This document shows, piece after piece, positions 22,545 through 30,261 of a stretch of DNA of 35,424 nt; positions within the stretch are counted from its first letter, which is position 1; each line of letters opens with the position of its first letter. Source of the DNA: Clostridiales bacterium UBA7568 (lineage in GTDB: Bacteria; Bacillota; Clostridia; Oscillospirales; CAG-272); the NCBI GenBank assembly GCA_002479075.1, contig DLLG01000018.1, positions 10,749 through 46,172 on the forward strand, read 5' to 3'. Both the position numbers and the translations under genes were made by a program. The notes beneath the pieces were generated by a model. The model did no database searches, was not told the origin of the DNA, and saw only the letters and a program-made list of their open reading frames with translations.

Positions 22545-24176
22545 ATGAAAAATTTTGATACCTTCGGCATAATGGTTGATTGCTCCCGCAACGCCGTATA
22601 TACCGTGCCGGCTCTTGAAAAATTTATTGATATAATGTCCGAAATGGGCTATAACGCTCTCCTTCTCTATACGGAGGACACATATGAGGTTGAAGGCGAG
22701 CCGTATTTCGGTTATTTCAGAGGAAGATATACGCAGGATGAGCTTCGCACGCTCGATTCTTATGCAAAAGAACGCGGAATCGAACTTATCCCCTGTATAC
22801 AGACCCTTGCCCATCTTGCCCGTCTCCGCGCGCAGGATCCGTATTCCTCCCTTTTTGACGTAAACGATATTCTCCTTGCGGACGACGAAAGAGTCTATGC
22901 CCTTATAGACAAAATGTTCTCCGCCTGCGAAAAATCATTCACCTCGCGCAGGATAAATATCGGTATGGACGAGGCGCATATGGTCGGACTCGGAAAATAT
23001 CTCGATATTCACGGCTATCAGAACAGGTACGACATTCTTCGCAGACATATGGAAAGAGTAAACAAAATCGCAAAGGCGCACGGCTTTGAGCCGATGATGT
23101 GGAGCGATATGTTTTTCCGCTTTGCAACGGGCGGCGGCTACTGGACGGATGACATCGTCATAACCGAAAAGGAAAAGTCAATGGTACCCGAGGGTATGAA
23201 CGTTATATACTGGGATTATTATTCCTTAAACAAGGAAAGATATGACGCAATGTTTGACAATCACAAGCTCCTTTCGGACAAGGTGTGGTTTGCCGGTGGG
23301 ATATGGACCTGGACAGGCTTCACCCCGCACAACCGAGAGTCGCTGCGCGTGATAAATCCGTCGATTGAAAGCTGCATAGAAAAGGGCGTGCGCAATGCGT
23401 TTATGACAATGTGGGGCGACGGAGGCGCGGAATGTTCGATCTTCTCCGTGCTTCCCGCAATGTATTATGCCGCAAGAAAAGCGGACGGGGAAAACGACAT
23501 CGAAAAGATCAAAGCCGGCTTTGAAAAAATGTTCGGCATAAGCTATGACGATTTTTCCCTGCTCGATCTGCCCGATCTGATTCCCTGCGAAACAAAGGCA
23601 ACCTGGCGCGTAAACCCTTATATGAAAAATCCGTCAAGATATATGCTTTATAACGATCCCTTCCTCGGCAGATATGATTCTCTCGTTCATTTTGATGAGG
23701 ACAAATTTTATTCAGAGTGTTCGGAAAGGCTCGCTCCGCTCGCCCGCAACGACAGCTTCGGGTATCTTTTCAGAGCGACAAAAGCCCTTTGCGATGTGCT
23801 CTCCGTAAAATATGCGCTCGGCGCAAGGGCAAGAAAGGCGTATCAGTCCGGCGACAGAGCGGAACTTGAAAAGGTTCTTTCCGATTTTGCGGCGGCAAGA
23901 GAAAAACTGAACGACTTCCGTCGCGCCTATTACGACGAATGGTTTGCGGACAAAAAGCCCGAAGGCTACGAGGTCATCGACCTGCGTCTCGGCGGGCTTG
24001 CCTCCCGCCTTGAAACCTGCGAAAAACGCCTTTCGGAATATCTCTCCGGCAAGCTCGCCCGCATTGAAGAGCTTGAAAACGAGCTCCTCTGCTGCGACGG
24101 TCAGGGCAAGAACTTTTACGGCAAGCCCGGCTATTTCGCAGTTTATTCCCGCGCCGCATCCCAATCCGAACTCTGA
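22545..24176 (+). CDS. GH20 family exo-beta-N-acetylhexosaminidase
   Basis: Predicted to release terminal GlcNAc or GalNAc from glycans. The 543-residue protein starts directly with the TIM barrel (FDTFGIMVDCSRNAVY; GYNALLLYTEDTYEVEG), has the GH20 catalytic Asp-Glu pair D142-E143 in NIGMDEAHMVG, then WSDMFFR, a Trp-rich stretch GGIWTWTGFTPHN and MTMWGDGGAE, followed by a helical C-terminal part (about 350-520). There is no signal peptide and no N-terminal GH20b domain, so it probably acts in the cytoplasm on imported oligosaccharides, like the GH20C-type enzymes. It has its own promoter and terminator and no sugar transporter beside it. The family is clear; the exact substrate is not. Confidence 0.86.
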   Translation: MKNFDTFGIMVDCSRNAVYTVPALEKFIDIMSEMGYNALLLYTEDTYEVEGEPYFGYFRGRYTQDELRTLDSYAKERGIELIPCIQTLAHLARLRAQDPYSSLFDVNDILLADDERVYALIDKMFSACEKSFTSRRINIGMDEAHMVGLGKYLDIHGYQNRYDILRRHMERVNKIAKAHGFEPMMWSDMFFRFATGGGYWTDDIVITEKEKSMVPEGMNVIYWDYYSLNKERYDAMFDNHKLLSDKVWFAGGIWTWTGFTPHNRESLRVINPSIESCIEKGVRNAFMTMWGDGGAECSIFSVLPAMYYAARKADGENDIEKIKAGFEKMFGISYDDFSLLDLPDLIPCETKATWRVNPYMKNPSRYMLYNDPFLGRYDSLVHFDEDKFYSECSERLAPLARNDSFGYLFRATKALCDVLSVKYALGARARKAYQSGDRAELEKVLSDFAAAREKLNDFRRAYYDEWFADKKPEGYEVIDLRLGGLASRLETCEKRLSEYLSGKLARIEELENELLCCDGQGKNFYGKPGYFAVYSRAASQSEL

Positions 24177-24252
24177 CCTTACTTTTCTTTGAAAAGAAAA
24201 GTAGGCAAAAGAAACTTCGGTTATTGGTTCGTACAAACTTTATAAAAAGCAA

Positions 24253-24276
24253 ACAGAGGTGATTTTTCATCTCTGT
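24253..24276 (+). terminator. Terminator of the GH20 gene, carried by the repeat
   Basis: ACAGAGGTG / CATCTCTGT (one G-T wobble) with an A+T loop is followed by TTTTGCTTTTTT. The flanking AAAAGC and GCTTTT lengthen the stem. It is homologous to 268-290. Confidence 0.75.
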
Positions 24277-24377
24277 TTTTGCTTTTTTACGCCTGAAAAG
24301 AAAGTAGGCAAAAGAAACTTCGGTTATTGGTTTTTACGGATATTTCATCGCCTGCATATACGGGCATTGCAACGCAG

Positions 24378-24396
24378 GGGAGGGGTTTCCCCTCCC
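24378..24396. repeat. GC-rich hairpin inside the dispersed repeat, second copy
   Basis: GGGAGGGG (24378-24385), loop TTT, CCCCTCCC (24389-24396). Compared with 173-191 one base pair is switched from C-G to G-C, and the loop has one change. Confidence 0.75.
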
Positions 24397-24558
24397 GACC
24401 ACCCGTCTTTATCGGTCTACGAGTCAACGAAGCTTCGGTTATTGGTTTGTGCATTCCTTTTTAGCCTCTTGCATCGAGAGGGATTTGCAAATGCGCAATT
24501 CGGCACAAGCAAAAAATCCGCAAAAAACCGCCGCAAAACGTTATTTTTTCTCCGTTTT

Positions 24559-24585
24559 GCAAAAAAGCTGAACTTTTTTGCTTTT
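24559..24585 (+). terminator. Terminator-like hairpin before the riboswitch promoter
   Basis: GCAAAAAAG (24559-24567), loop CTGAA, CTTTTTTGC (24573-24581), then TTTTT. It would shield the riboswitch transcript from read-through. The stem is A+T-rich, so its strength is uncertain. Confidence 0.5.
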
Positions 24586-24590
24586 TCCTA

Positions 24591-24619
24591 TTGAAAATCA
24601 AAAATATATATGATATAAT
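24591..24619 (+). promoter_or_regulatory. Sigma-A promoter of the glycine-riboswitch transcript
   Basis: TTGAAA (24591-24596), 17-nt spacer, TATAAT (24614-24619). The start of the RNA near 24626 lies just before the aptamer. Confidence 0.82.
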
Positions 24620-24639
24620 CATCGCAACCTATGAAGCTC

Positions 24640-24745
24640 TCGGAATTTCGGAGAAAGACCGAGGGTGGAGGTTACTCTGGAGAATCCCGCAGAAAGTGCG
24701 GGTGCCGAAGGTGCAAGGCGCAAGCCGAATCTCTCAGGCAAAAGA
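24640..24745 (+). ncRNA. Glycine riboswitch aptamer
   Basis: The conserved parts of the glycine aptamer are present in order: GGAGAAAGACC at 24650-24660 closing P1, a variable stem-loop with CCCGC / GCGGG (about 24686-24702), the core GCCGAAGGTGCAA (24703-24715), GCAAGCCGAATCTCTCAGGC (24719-24738) and the trailing AAAAGAACGGAG. The site is directly upstream of an AGCS amino-acid symporter, a usual target. I can find only one aptamer, not the common tandem pair. Confidence 0.9.
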
Positions 24746-24795
24746 ACGGAGCAGACAAAGTAAATATTTTTATAGTCTGTATGTCTTTTCTTCGG

Positions 24796-24830
24796 AGCCG
24801 CCGATATTATGTTATCGGTAGCTTTTTTAT
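24796..24830 (+). terminator. Riboswitch expression-platform terminator
   Basis: AGC-CG-CCGATA (24796-24806) can pair with TATCGG-TA-GCT (24813-24823), followed directly by TTTTTT and further T-rich sequence up to the ribosome binding site. An upstream pair GCAGAC (24751-24756) / GTCTGT (24775-24780) could be the competing structure. Whether glycine turns the gene off or on cannot be read from the sequence alone. Confidence 0.7.
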
Positions 24831-24852
24831 TTTATTTTTGGAGGAAAACAAA

Positions 24853-26259
24853 ATGGACGCGGTACTTAATATCGTTTCAAAAATCAATTCATACCTTTCC
24901 GATTATATTCTCATAGTTCTTTTGATCGGTGTCGGGCTGTTCTTTACGATCAAAACACGTTTTGTTCAGGTACGCTGTTTTGGCGAGGGAATGAAAAAGG
25001 TCTTCGGAAATATCAGCCTTAAAGGCGGAAAACAAAAAGGCGGACTTACGTCGTTTCAGGCGCTTGCGACTGCCATCGCCGCCCAGGTCGGCACGGGAAA
25101 CATCGTCGGCGCGTGCGGCGCGATACTCATAGGCGGTCCCGGCGCAATATTCTGGATGTGGATAATCGCGTTTTTCGGTATGGCGACGATATATGCAGAG
25201 GCAACGCTTGCTCTGAAAACAAGAAAGGTTGATGCGGACGGAACAGTTCACGGAGGACCCGTCTATTACATACAAAAAGCCTTCGGCGGCAGATTCGGCA
25301 AAATACTTGCGGGCTTTTTCGCTGTCGCAACGATACTCGCCCTCGGTTTTATGGGCAGTATGGTCCAGTCAAACTCTATCGGCTCTACCTTTGACACAGC
25401 GTTCGGTATTCCCTCCTGGGCGGTCGGACTTGTGGTTGCGGCGGTTTCCGCATTCATCTTCATCGGCGGGCTCAACCGTATCGCCGCGGTGACAGAGAAA
25501 ATCGTGCCGATAATGGCTCTGCTGTATATCGTCGGCGGGCTTGTGATAATCTGCGCAAGAATAAAATACATTCCGGAAACGTTCGGAATGATTTTCAGGT
25601 ATGCCTTTATGCCGCAGGCGATAATCGGAGGGAGCGTCGGTTATGCGCTGAAAACGGCAATAAGTCAGGGCGCAAAGCGCGGGCTTTTCTCAAATGAAGC
25701 CGGTATGGGCTCAACTCCTCACGCACACGCTATGGCAAACGTAGACGATCCGCACGAGCAGGGCGTTGTTGCAATGGTCGGCGTGTTTATAGATACATTC
25801 GTCGTTCTGACAATGACGGCACTCGTCGTTATTTCGACGCTCTATGCCGGCGGAGGTGTGCTCTCATCCGGTGCGGCGGAGGGCATTGATAAAACAAATA
25901 TGGCACAGCTTGCCTTCGGAAGCGTCTTTGGCGAGAAGGCGGGCAGCATATTCGTTGCGATAAGCCTGTTCTTCTTCGCCTTCACGACGATCCTCGGCTG
26001 GAACTTCTTCGGCAAGATAAATATGATATATCTCTTCGGCAAAAAATCCGTAAAGGTCTATTCGGTAATCGCCGTTGCGTTCATCTTCGCCGGCAGTCTG
26101 CTTTCAAACGACCTTGTCTGGGAGCTGACGGATATGTTCAACCAGCTTATGGTCATTCCGAACGTTATGGCGCTTGTCGCTCTGGCTGCTCTTGTTTCGG
26201 CGCCGACAAAGAAAAAAGCGAAAATCTCCGAAAAAACCGAGGTCTCCGCAAAAAATTAA
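24853..26259 (+). CDS. Sodium:glycine/alanine symporter (AGCS family)
   Basis: Imports glycine or alanine with sodium. The 468-residue protein has about 10-11 TM segments and AGCS signatures: FQALATAIAAQVGTGNIVG near residues 65-85, GGPGAIFWMWIIAFFGMAT, GGPVYYIQKAFG, ISQGAKRGLFSNEAGMGSTP and GWNFFGK. The ATG at 24853 has GGAGG eight bases before it; an upstream in-frame start at 24631 would lie inside the riboswitch. The riboswitch argues for glycine as the physiological substrate. It is followed by greA, which has its own promoter. Confidence 0.94.
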   Translation: MDAVLNIVSKINSYLSDYILIVLLIGVGLFFTIKTRFVQVRCFGEGMKKVFGNISLKGGKQKGGLTSFQALATAIAAQVGTGNIVGACGAILIGGPGAIFWMWIIAFFGMATIYAEATLALKTRKVDADGTVHGGPVYYIQKAFGGRFGKILAGFFAVATILALGFMGSMVQSNSIGSTFDTAFGIPSWAVGLVVAAVSAFIFIGGLNRIAAVTEKIVPIMALLYIVGGLVIICARIKYIPETFGMIFRYAFMPQAIIGGSVGYALKTAISQGAKRGLFSNEAGMGSTPHAHAMANVDDPHEQGVVAMVGVFIDTFVVLTMTALVVISTLYAGGGVLSSGAAEGIDKTNMAQLAFGSVFGEKAGSIFVAISLFFFAFTTILGWNFFGKINMIYLFGKKSVKVYSVIAVAFIFAGSLLSNDLVWELTDMFNQLMVIPNVMALVALAALVSAPTKKKAKISEKTEVSAKN

Positions 26260-26277
26260 ATATTTTTCTTCTGACTG

Positions 26278-26306
26278 TTGCAAAATCGAATTGTCGGTCG
26301 TATAAT
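26278..26306 (+). promoter_or_regulatory. Sigma-A promoter of greA
   Basis: TTGCAA (26278-26283), 17-nt spacer, TATAAT (26301-26306), 24 bases before the ATG. Confidence 0.72.
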
Positions 26307-26330
26307 AGGTGGCAAGGAAGGTGATTTTTT

Positions 26331-26834
26331 ATGCACGACGAGCTTACCAAGGTCGATATAAAGAAGATGCAGGAAGAAATTGAGTATCGCCGTAACATTC
26401 TTGCGCCGAAGCTGCGCGAGGAGGTTCGCCAGGCGCGCGAGCTCGGAGATCTGAGCGAAAATTTTGAATATCACGCCGCGCGGCGCGAAATGAATAAAAA
26501 CATCGGCAGAATAAACTATCTGCAAAGAATGATAGACACCGCCGTTGTCATCGAACCGGAATCAAAAGAAGATTCGATTGGCCTTTTCGATACGGTCACC
26601 CTTTATCTTGAAGACGATGACGAAGAAATGACGATAACAATCGTCACAACTCTCCGCCAGAATTCCCTGAAAAACCTTATCAGCAAGGAATCGCCGATCG
26701 GAAAGGTACTTCTCGGAAAGAAGCTCGGCGAGAGAATTTTCGTCCGCGTAAACGACGATTACGGCTATTACGCCGTCATTCGCAAGATCGAAAAGGGCTC
26801 GGATGACGAGTCGCTCGAAATAAGTCCTTATTAA
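26331..26834 (+). CDS. greA: Transcription elongation factor GreA
   Basis: Rescues backtracked RNA polymerase by stimulating transcript cleavage. The 167-residue protein has the N-terminal coiled coil with the acidic tip GDLSENFEYHAARREM (canonical GDLSENAEYHAAKEEQ) and a C-terminal FKBP-like domain (about 85-160; SPIGKVLLGKKLGERIFV). A phenylalanine replaces the common Ala after SEN. AAGGAAGG precedes the ATG. GreB-like members are possible, but Clostridia normally have GreA only. Confidence 0.9.
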   Translation: MHDELTKVDIKKMQEEIEYRRNILAPKLREEVRQARELGDLSENFEYHAARREMNKNIGRINYLQRMIDTAVVIEPESKEDSIGLFDTVTLYLEDDDEEMTITIVTTLRQNSLKNLISKESPIGKVLLGKKLGERIFVRVNDDYGYYAVIRKIEKGSDDESLEISPY

Positions 26835-26841
26835 AACAAAA

Positions 26842-26860
26842 AGCCGCCCGACGGGCGGCT
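26842..26860. terminator. Bidirectional terminator between greA and the SGNH gene
   Basis: AGCCGCCC (26842-26849), loop GAC, GGGCGGCT (26853-26860), flanked by A and T runs so that both strands end in T residues. It nearly touches the SGNH stop. Confidence 0.9.
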
Positions 26861-26864
26861 TTTT

Positions 26865-27929
26865 TCATATCAGTTTTTCGATTATGTCTCCGAAGGCTTT
26901 TGCCATTATTTCAAAACCGACGTCATTCGGGTGTGTGCCGTCAACGGTTCTTCCGTCATCGAAGAAGGTCGCAAAAGTCTTTTCTCCGTCAACAAAATAT
27001 ACGTTTTCGTCGCCCAGGGCGCGGGCTTTTTCATAGCTTGCGAATATTACGTCCCTGCGGGCTTTTCCGTCACGGGAGGGGTTTGAAAAATTCGGCGCGG
27101 ACGCCATTATTATCGGCACTGTCGGATGCGAGCGTCGGACGGTATCGTAGCCCTTAAAATGCGTTTCCTCAAGATGAGCGACAGACGGGGCGTTGTAATC
27201 GTAGTCATAGACGAAAAGGGACATCGGGAGTCCCGCAATATAATTCATTATTTCGTCCTCGCCCTTTGCGCCGCCGGAAAAACCGAGATTTATGAAATCC
27301 GCGTCAAAGCGGCGGGAGAGGATTGCCTCATAGCAAAGCCCGGGTCTTGAAGCGCACGCGCCGTGCGTTATGGAGGAGCCATAAAAAACGATGGGCGTGC
27401 CGCGGCGATACCCGCCCCCCTCCGAAAGCGCACTTCCCTCTTTTATGCCTATTTCAAGCGACGTAACGGTTGAAAAAAGCGGCATATTCAGCAAAAGATC
27501 GCGCAGGTGGCTTTCCGGAAGGTTTATCGTCAGGGTAAAGTCCTCTTCCCTCGCCCTTGTCGGAATGAGCGAGCCGACGAAACAATGTCTGCCGCCCTTG
27601 TATTCGTAAAGATCGAAGCCCGCCGTGCCAGCATCGGTCATATGAGCCATACGCCAGCTCTGCGGCATATGACAGCGTACAGCAATGACGGGGGAATCCG
27701 TCATAAACCGTACCCTGCCGCCGGCGGAATTTCTCGCAAGAACGGCAACCCCCTCGCTGACCTTTCCGGCAACGTCGAACGGCACGCGGGTAAATCCGTT
27801 TTCTTCTTCCCATAAGAGCCCGTAGACCGCGAAAGGTGCGCTCCGTGCGTCACGGAACACAAGTCCGCCCTCGGCTTTCGCCTCGGCAAAGTTTTTATCA
27901 ATTTTCGATATTTCGTTTTCGGCAGGCAT
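26865..27929 (-). CDS. SGNH/GDSL-family hydrolase with N-terminal beta domain
   Basis: Probably a carbohydrate or acyl esterase. In 354 residues there is a beta-rich N-terminal domain (about 1-175) and an SGNH domain (about 180-354): block I VFYGSSITHGA (Ser nucleophile), block II NLGFSGGAKGE (Gly), the region YDYDYNAPS (Asn, block III) and block V DGTHPNDVGF (Asp and His). There is no signal peptide. The ATG at 27929 is preferred since AGAGGG is eight bases upstream, against two bases for the ATG at 27935. The architecture resembles SGNH proteins in carbohydrate-related loci; the substrate is unknown. It is monocistronic. Confidence 0.87.
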   Translation of the reverse strand: MPAENEISKIDKNFAEAKAEGGLVFRDARSAPFAVYGLLWEEENGFTRVPFDVAGKVSEGVAVLARNSAGGRVRFMTDSPVIAVRCHMPQSWRMAHMTDAGTAGFDLYEYKGGRHCFVGSLIPTRAREEDFTLTINLPESHLRDLLLNMPLFSTVTSLEIGIKEGSALSEGGGYRRGTPIVFYGSSITHGACASRPGLCYEAILSRRFDADFINLGFSGGAKGEDEIMNYIAGLPMSLFVYDYDYNAPSVAHLEETHFKGYDTVRRSHPTVPIIMASAPNFSNPSRDGKARRDVIFASYEKARALGDENVYFVDGEKTFATFFDDGRTVDGTHPNDVGFEIMAKAFGDIIEKLI

Positions 27930-27964
27930 AATCATCGCCCTCTCTTGAATTTTTTTACGCTTAT

Positions 27965-27993
27965 ATTTTACATTCGGCAGAGCGTTTTGTCAA
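27965..27993 (-). promoter_or_regulatory. Sigma-A promoter of the SGNH gene
   Basis: On the minus strand TTGACA (27988-27993), 17-nt spacer, TAAAAT (27965-27970). Confidence 0.75.
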
Positions 27994-28014
27994 CACGCCT
28001 GCGCCATTTCCCTC

Positions 28015-28043
28015 TTGCGATATTTCATATTATGTGATACAAT
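28015..28043 (+). promoter_or_regulatory. Sigma-A promoter of alaX-mnmM-DUF523
   Basis: TTGCGA (28015-28020), 17-nt spacer, TACAAT (28038-28043), 32 bases before the alaX ATG. Confidence 0.68.
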
Positions 28044-28075
28044 GATGTCATCTGAAAATCGGAAAAGGACTTGCT

Positions 28076-29227
28076 ATGACAGAAAAGTTATATGATATAT
28101 CAAGCAAAATAAAAGATTTTGAATGTACCGTCCTCCGCTGTGAGCTTTCGGGCGGAGAATATCTGATCGAGACGGACAGAACCGCATTTTTCCCCGAAAG
28201 CGGCGGTCAGTGCGGCGACACGGGCACAATCGGAGATGCCGTCATAACCGACACAAGATATAACGGAGAGCGGATAGTCCATATTTCTCATTCGCCCCTT
28301 GAGGCGGGCAAAAGCTATCGCGCCTCGCTCGGCTTCGCCCCGCGCTATCGCAGAATGCAGAATCACACGGGCGAGCACATCGTCTCCGCCATAATGCACA
28401 GGCGCTTCGGCTTTTCAAACGTCGGCTTTCATCTCGGCTCAAAGGAAATGACCTTTGATTTTGACGGCGTTATAACGTCCGAGCAGATGAAAGAGGTTGA
28501 GGACGAGGCAAACAGAATCTCTGCGGAAAACGTCGCGATAAAGACGTACTATCCCTCCGAAGAAGAGCTTGCGACCCTTGACTACCGCAGCAAGGGCGAG
28601 CTTGAAGGCAGGGTGAGAATTGTTGAGATAGAGGGAGTTGACCTTTGCGCCTGCTGTGCGCCGCACGTTGAAAGAACGGGCGAGGTCGGGATGATAAAAA
28701 TTCTCGGATTCATTCATTATAAAGGCGGAATCCGTATCAGAATGAAATGCGGCTTTGACGCTCTTGACGACTTCAGAGACAGGATTTCAAGAGAGGAGCA
28801 GATATCCCGTCTGCTCTGTGTTCCTCAGGAGGAGTCGGCGGACGCTGTCGCGGCGCTTTCCTCTGCCCTCTCGCAGGCAAAGCGCGACTGTTCCGAGGCA
28901 AAAAAACGGCTTGCGGAGGCAATTGCGGCGGGAATTGAAAGTCCGGAGAAAAATGTCTGCGTCGCCATAGATAATTTCGGCACGGAGGAGCTGCGGTACC
29001 TCTGCAACCTGTGCGCCGGGAAATGCAGGGTTTTTGCCGCTTTATCTCCGGCGGACGGCGGGTTTTCCGTTGTCTGCGTTTCAAAAAATGTGCCGCTGCG
29101 GCAATATGCAAAAATCATCTGCGAAAAAGGCAAGGGCAAATGCGGCGGAAGCGACCTTATGCTGACAGGCAGGCTCACCGCCGATAAAGAAACAATCATC
29201 AGGCTTTTTGAGGAGGAAATTATATGA
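28076..29227 (+). CDS. Alanyl-tRNA editing protein, AlaX-L type with DHHA1-like C-terminus
   Basis: Free-standing editing factor that hydrolyses mischarged tRNA-Ala (Ser- or Gly-tRNA-Ala). The 383 residues contain the editing core with TAFFPESGGQ (36-45), the zinc ligands H97 and H101 in NHTGEH and C193 and H197 in CACCAPH, then a coiled coil (about 240-285) and a C-terminal DHHA1-like domain ending in GKGKCGGSDLMLTG. Full AlaRS is excluded because the aminoacylation domain is missing. GGACTTG precedes the ATG at modest strength. The stop overlaps the mnmM start by four bases. Confidence 0.9.
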   Translation: MTEKLYDISSKIKDFECTVLRCELSGGEYLIETDRTAFFPESGGQCGDTGTIGDAVITDTRYNGERIVHISHSPLEAGKSYRASLGFAPRYRRMQNHTGEHIVSAIMHRRFGFSNVGFHLGSKEMTFDFDGVITSEQMKEVEDEANRISAENVAIKTYYPSEEELATLDYRSKGELEGRVRIVEIEGVDLCACCAPHVERTGEVGMIKILGFIHYKGGIRIRMKCGFDALDDFRDRISREEQISRLLCVPQEESADAVAALSSALSQAKRDCSEAKKRLAEAIAAGIESPEKNVCVAIDNFGTEELRYLCNLCAGKCRVFAALSPADGGFSVVCVSKNVPLRQYAKIICEKGKGKCGGSDLMLTGRLTADKETIIRLFEEEII

Positions 29228-29772
29228 TAGATCTGCTTGAAATCGAAAAATCGCTCGTTCTGCCGCACATCGTGGCCGGCGGGACAGCCGTCGACTTTAC
29301 TATGGGCAACGGGCACGACACTCTCTGGCTCTCGCAAAATGTCGGCGCGGGCGGGAAAGTCTACGCCTTTGACATTCAGCAGCAAGCGCTTGACAGCACC
29401 TCCCGCCTTCTTTCGGAAAACGGCGCGGAAAACGTAACGCTTATTTTAGATTCTCACGCAAACGTCAAAAATTATGTAAAAGAGCCGATATGCGTCGGGA
29501 TGTTCAACCTCGGTTATCTTCCGGGCGGCGACAAGAGCATAACAACCAGGCACGAATCGTCCATCGCCGCGATAATCGCCGGCACGGAGCTCCTCGCCCC
29601 GAACGGCGCGCTCCTTATCGCCGTTTACCCCGGTCACGCCGAGGGGACAATCGAGGGCAACGCCGTACGCGAGTTGCTCTCCTCATATGACAGAAAGAAA
29701 ATCTGCTGCTCGGAATTTCATATCGTCAATTCGCCCTCGTCGCCGTTTTTCTATCTCGTTGAGAAAAAGTGA
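29224..29772 (+). CDS. mnmM: tRNA wobble-uridine methyltransferase MnmM (YtqB family)
   Basis: Class I SAM methyltransferase of the YtqB family; B. subtilis YtqB/MnmM methylates nm5s2U to mnm5s2U at position 34 of tRNA. The 182-residue product shows the family-specific SAM motif DFTMGNGHDTLWL (24-36), AFDIQQQAL (48-56) and the GMFNLGYLPGGDKSITTR segment (92-109). It is coupled to alaX through an ATGA overlap and to the DUF523 gene, whose putative start is nine bases past its stop. Assignment to the family is firm; the exact methyl acceptor is taken from the B. subtilis member. Confidence 0.88.
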   Translation: MIDLLEIEKSLVLPHIVAGGTAVDFTMGNGHDTLWLSQNVGAGGKVYAFDIQQQALDSTSRLLSENGAENVTLILDSHANVKNYVKEPICVGMFNLGYLPGGDKSITTRHESSIAAIIAGTELLAPNGALLIAVYPGHAEGTIEGNAVRELLSSYDRKKICCSEFHIVNSPSSPFFYLVEKK

Positions 29773-29780
29773 GGCGCGAT

Positions 29781-30224
29781 ATGGGAAAGCAACATCTTCT
29801 CATCAGCCTGTGCCTTCTCGGCGAGCCCTGCCGCTATGACGGAAAAAGCGTCCCGATGAGCGGAGAAGTCATCGAAAGGCTGAAAGAAAAATATATTCTC
29901 GTCCCCGTCTGCCCCGAACAGGAGGGCGGATTGCCGACGCCGAGAATTCCCGCAGAGAGAAAGGGAGAGAGAATCGTCCGTCGGGACGGCGGCGACGTTA
30001 CCGCAGAATACGCAAAGGGCGCGGAGACCGCTCTTTCGCTCTGCCGAAAGCATAATATCTCAATCGCTCTTATGAAAGCGAAGAGCCCCTCCTGCGGTGC
30101 GGGACTGATATACGACGGCACCTTTTCAGGCACGCTTACCGCCGGAGACGGGGTAACCGTCGCGCTTCTCGCCGAAAACGGAATAAAGGTCTATACCGAA
30201 AACGAAATAAATGCGCTTTTATAA
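29781..30224 (+). CDS. DUF523 / TudS-like [4Fe-4S] protein
   Basis: DUF523 includes TudS, an iron-sulfur thiouracil desulfidase. The 147-residue product has the conserved blocks SLCLLGEPCRYDG (9-21), VCPEQEGGLPTPRIPAE (43-59) and KSPSCGAG (101-108). C11, C44 and C105 are the likely cluster ligands, and E46 and S102-S104 lie next to them. The ATG at 29781 with GAGG six bases upstream is chosen; a GTG at 29769 overlapping the mnmM stop is an alternative that adds four residues. Its operon with mnmM, which acts on 2-thiouridine tRNA, fits a role in thiouracil handling. The activity of this copy is inference. Confidence 0.85.
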   Translation: MGKQHLLISLCLLGEPCRYDGKSVPMSGEVIERLKEKYILVPVCPEQEGGLPTPRIPAERKGERIVRRDGGDVTAEYAKGAETALSLCRKHNISIALMKAKSPSCGAGLIYDGTFSGTLTAGDGVTVALLAENGIKVYTENEINALL

Positions 30225-30233
30225 AACAAAAAA

Positions 30234-30253
30234 ATCCCTGCTTTTGCAGGGAT
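30234..30253. terminator. Bidirectional terminator after DUF523
   Basis: ATCCCTGC (30234-30241), loop TTTT, GCAGGGAT (30246-30253), flanked by A and T runs on the two sides; shared with the convergent M6-like gene. Confidence 0.9.
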
Positions 30254-30261
30254 TTTTGTTT

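Larger units (their letters stand above)
24178..24445. repeat. Composite dispersed intergenic repeat, right copy
   Basis: The repeat begins directly after the GH20 stop. It has a palindrome ACTTTTCTTT / AAAGAAAAGT (24181-24202), then GGCAAAAGAAACTTCGG at 24204 and again at 24307, a shortened unit GAAGCTTCGGTTATTGG at 24429-24445, the hairpin 24253-24276, and the B block (24335-24423) related to 130-212. The order of parts is different from the left copy. The open frames here (24259-24594 and others) show no ribosome binding site or known protein. Confidence 0.82.

Noticed and set aside
24259..24852. Open frames over the repeat and the glycine riboswitch, including a long N-terminal extension of the symporter
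   Set aside because: The region is explained by repeat units, a promoter, an aptamer and a terminator. The symporter start at 24853 has GGAGG at good distance.
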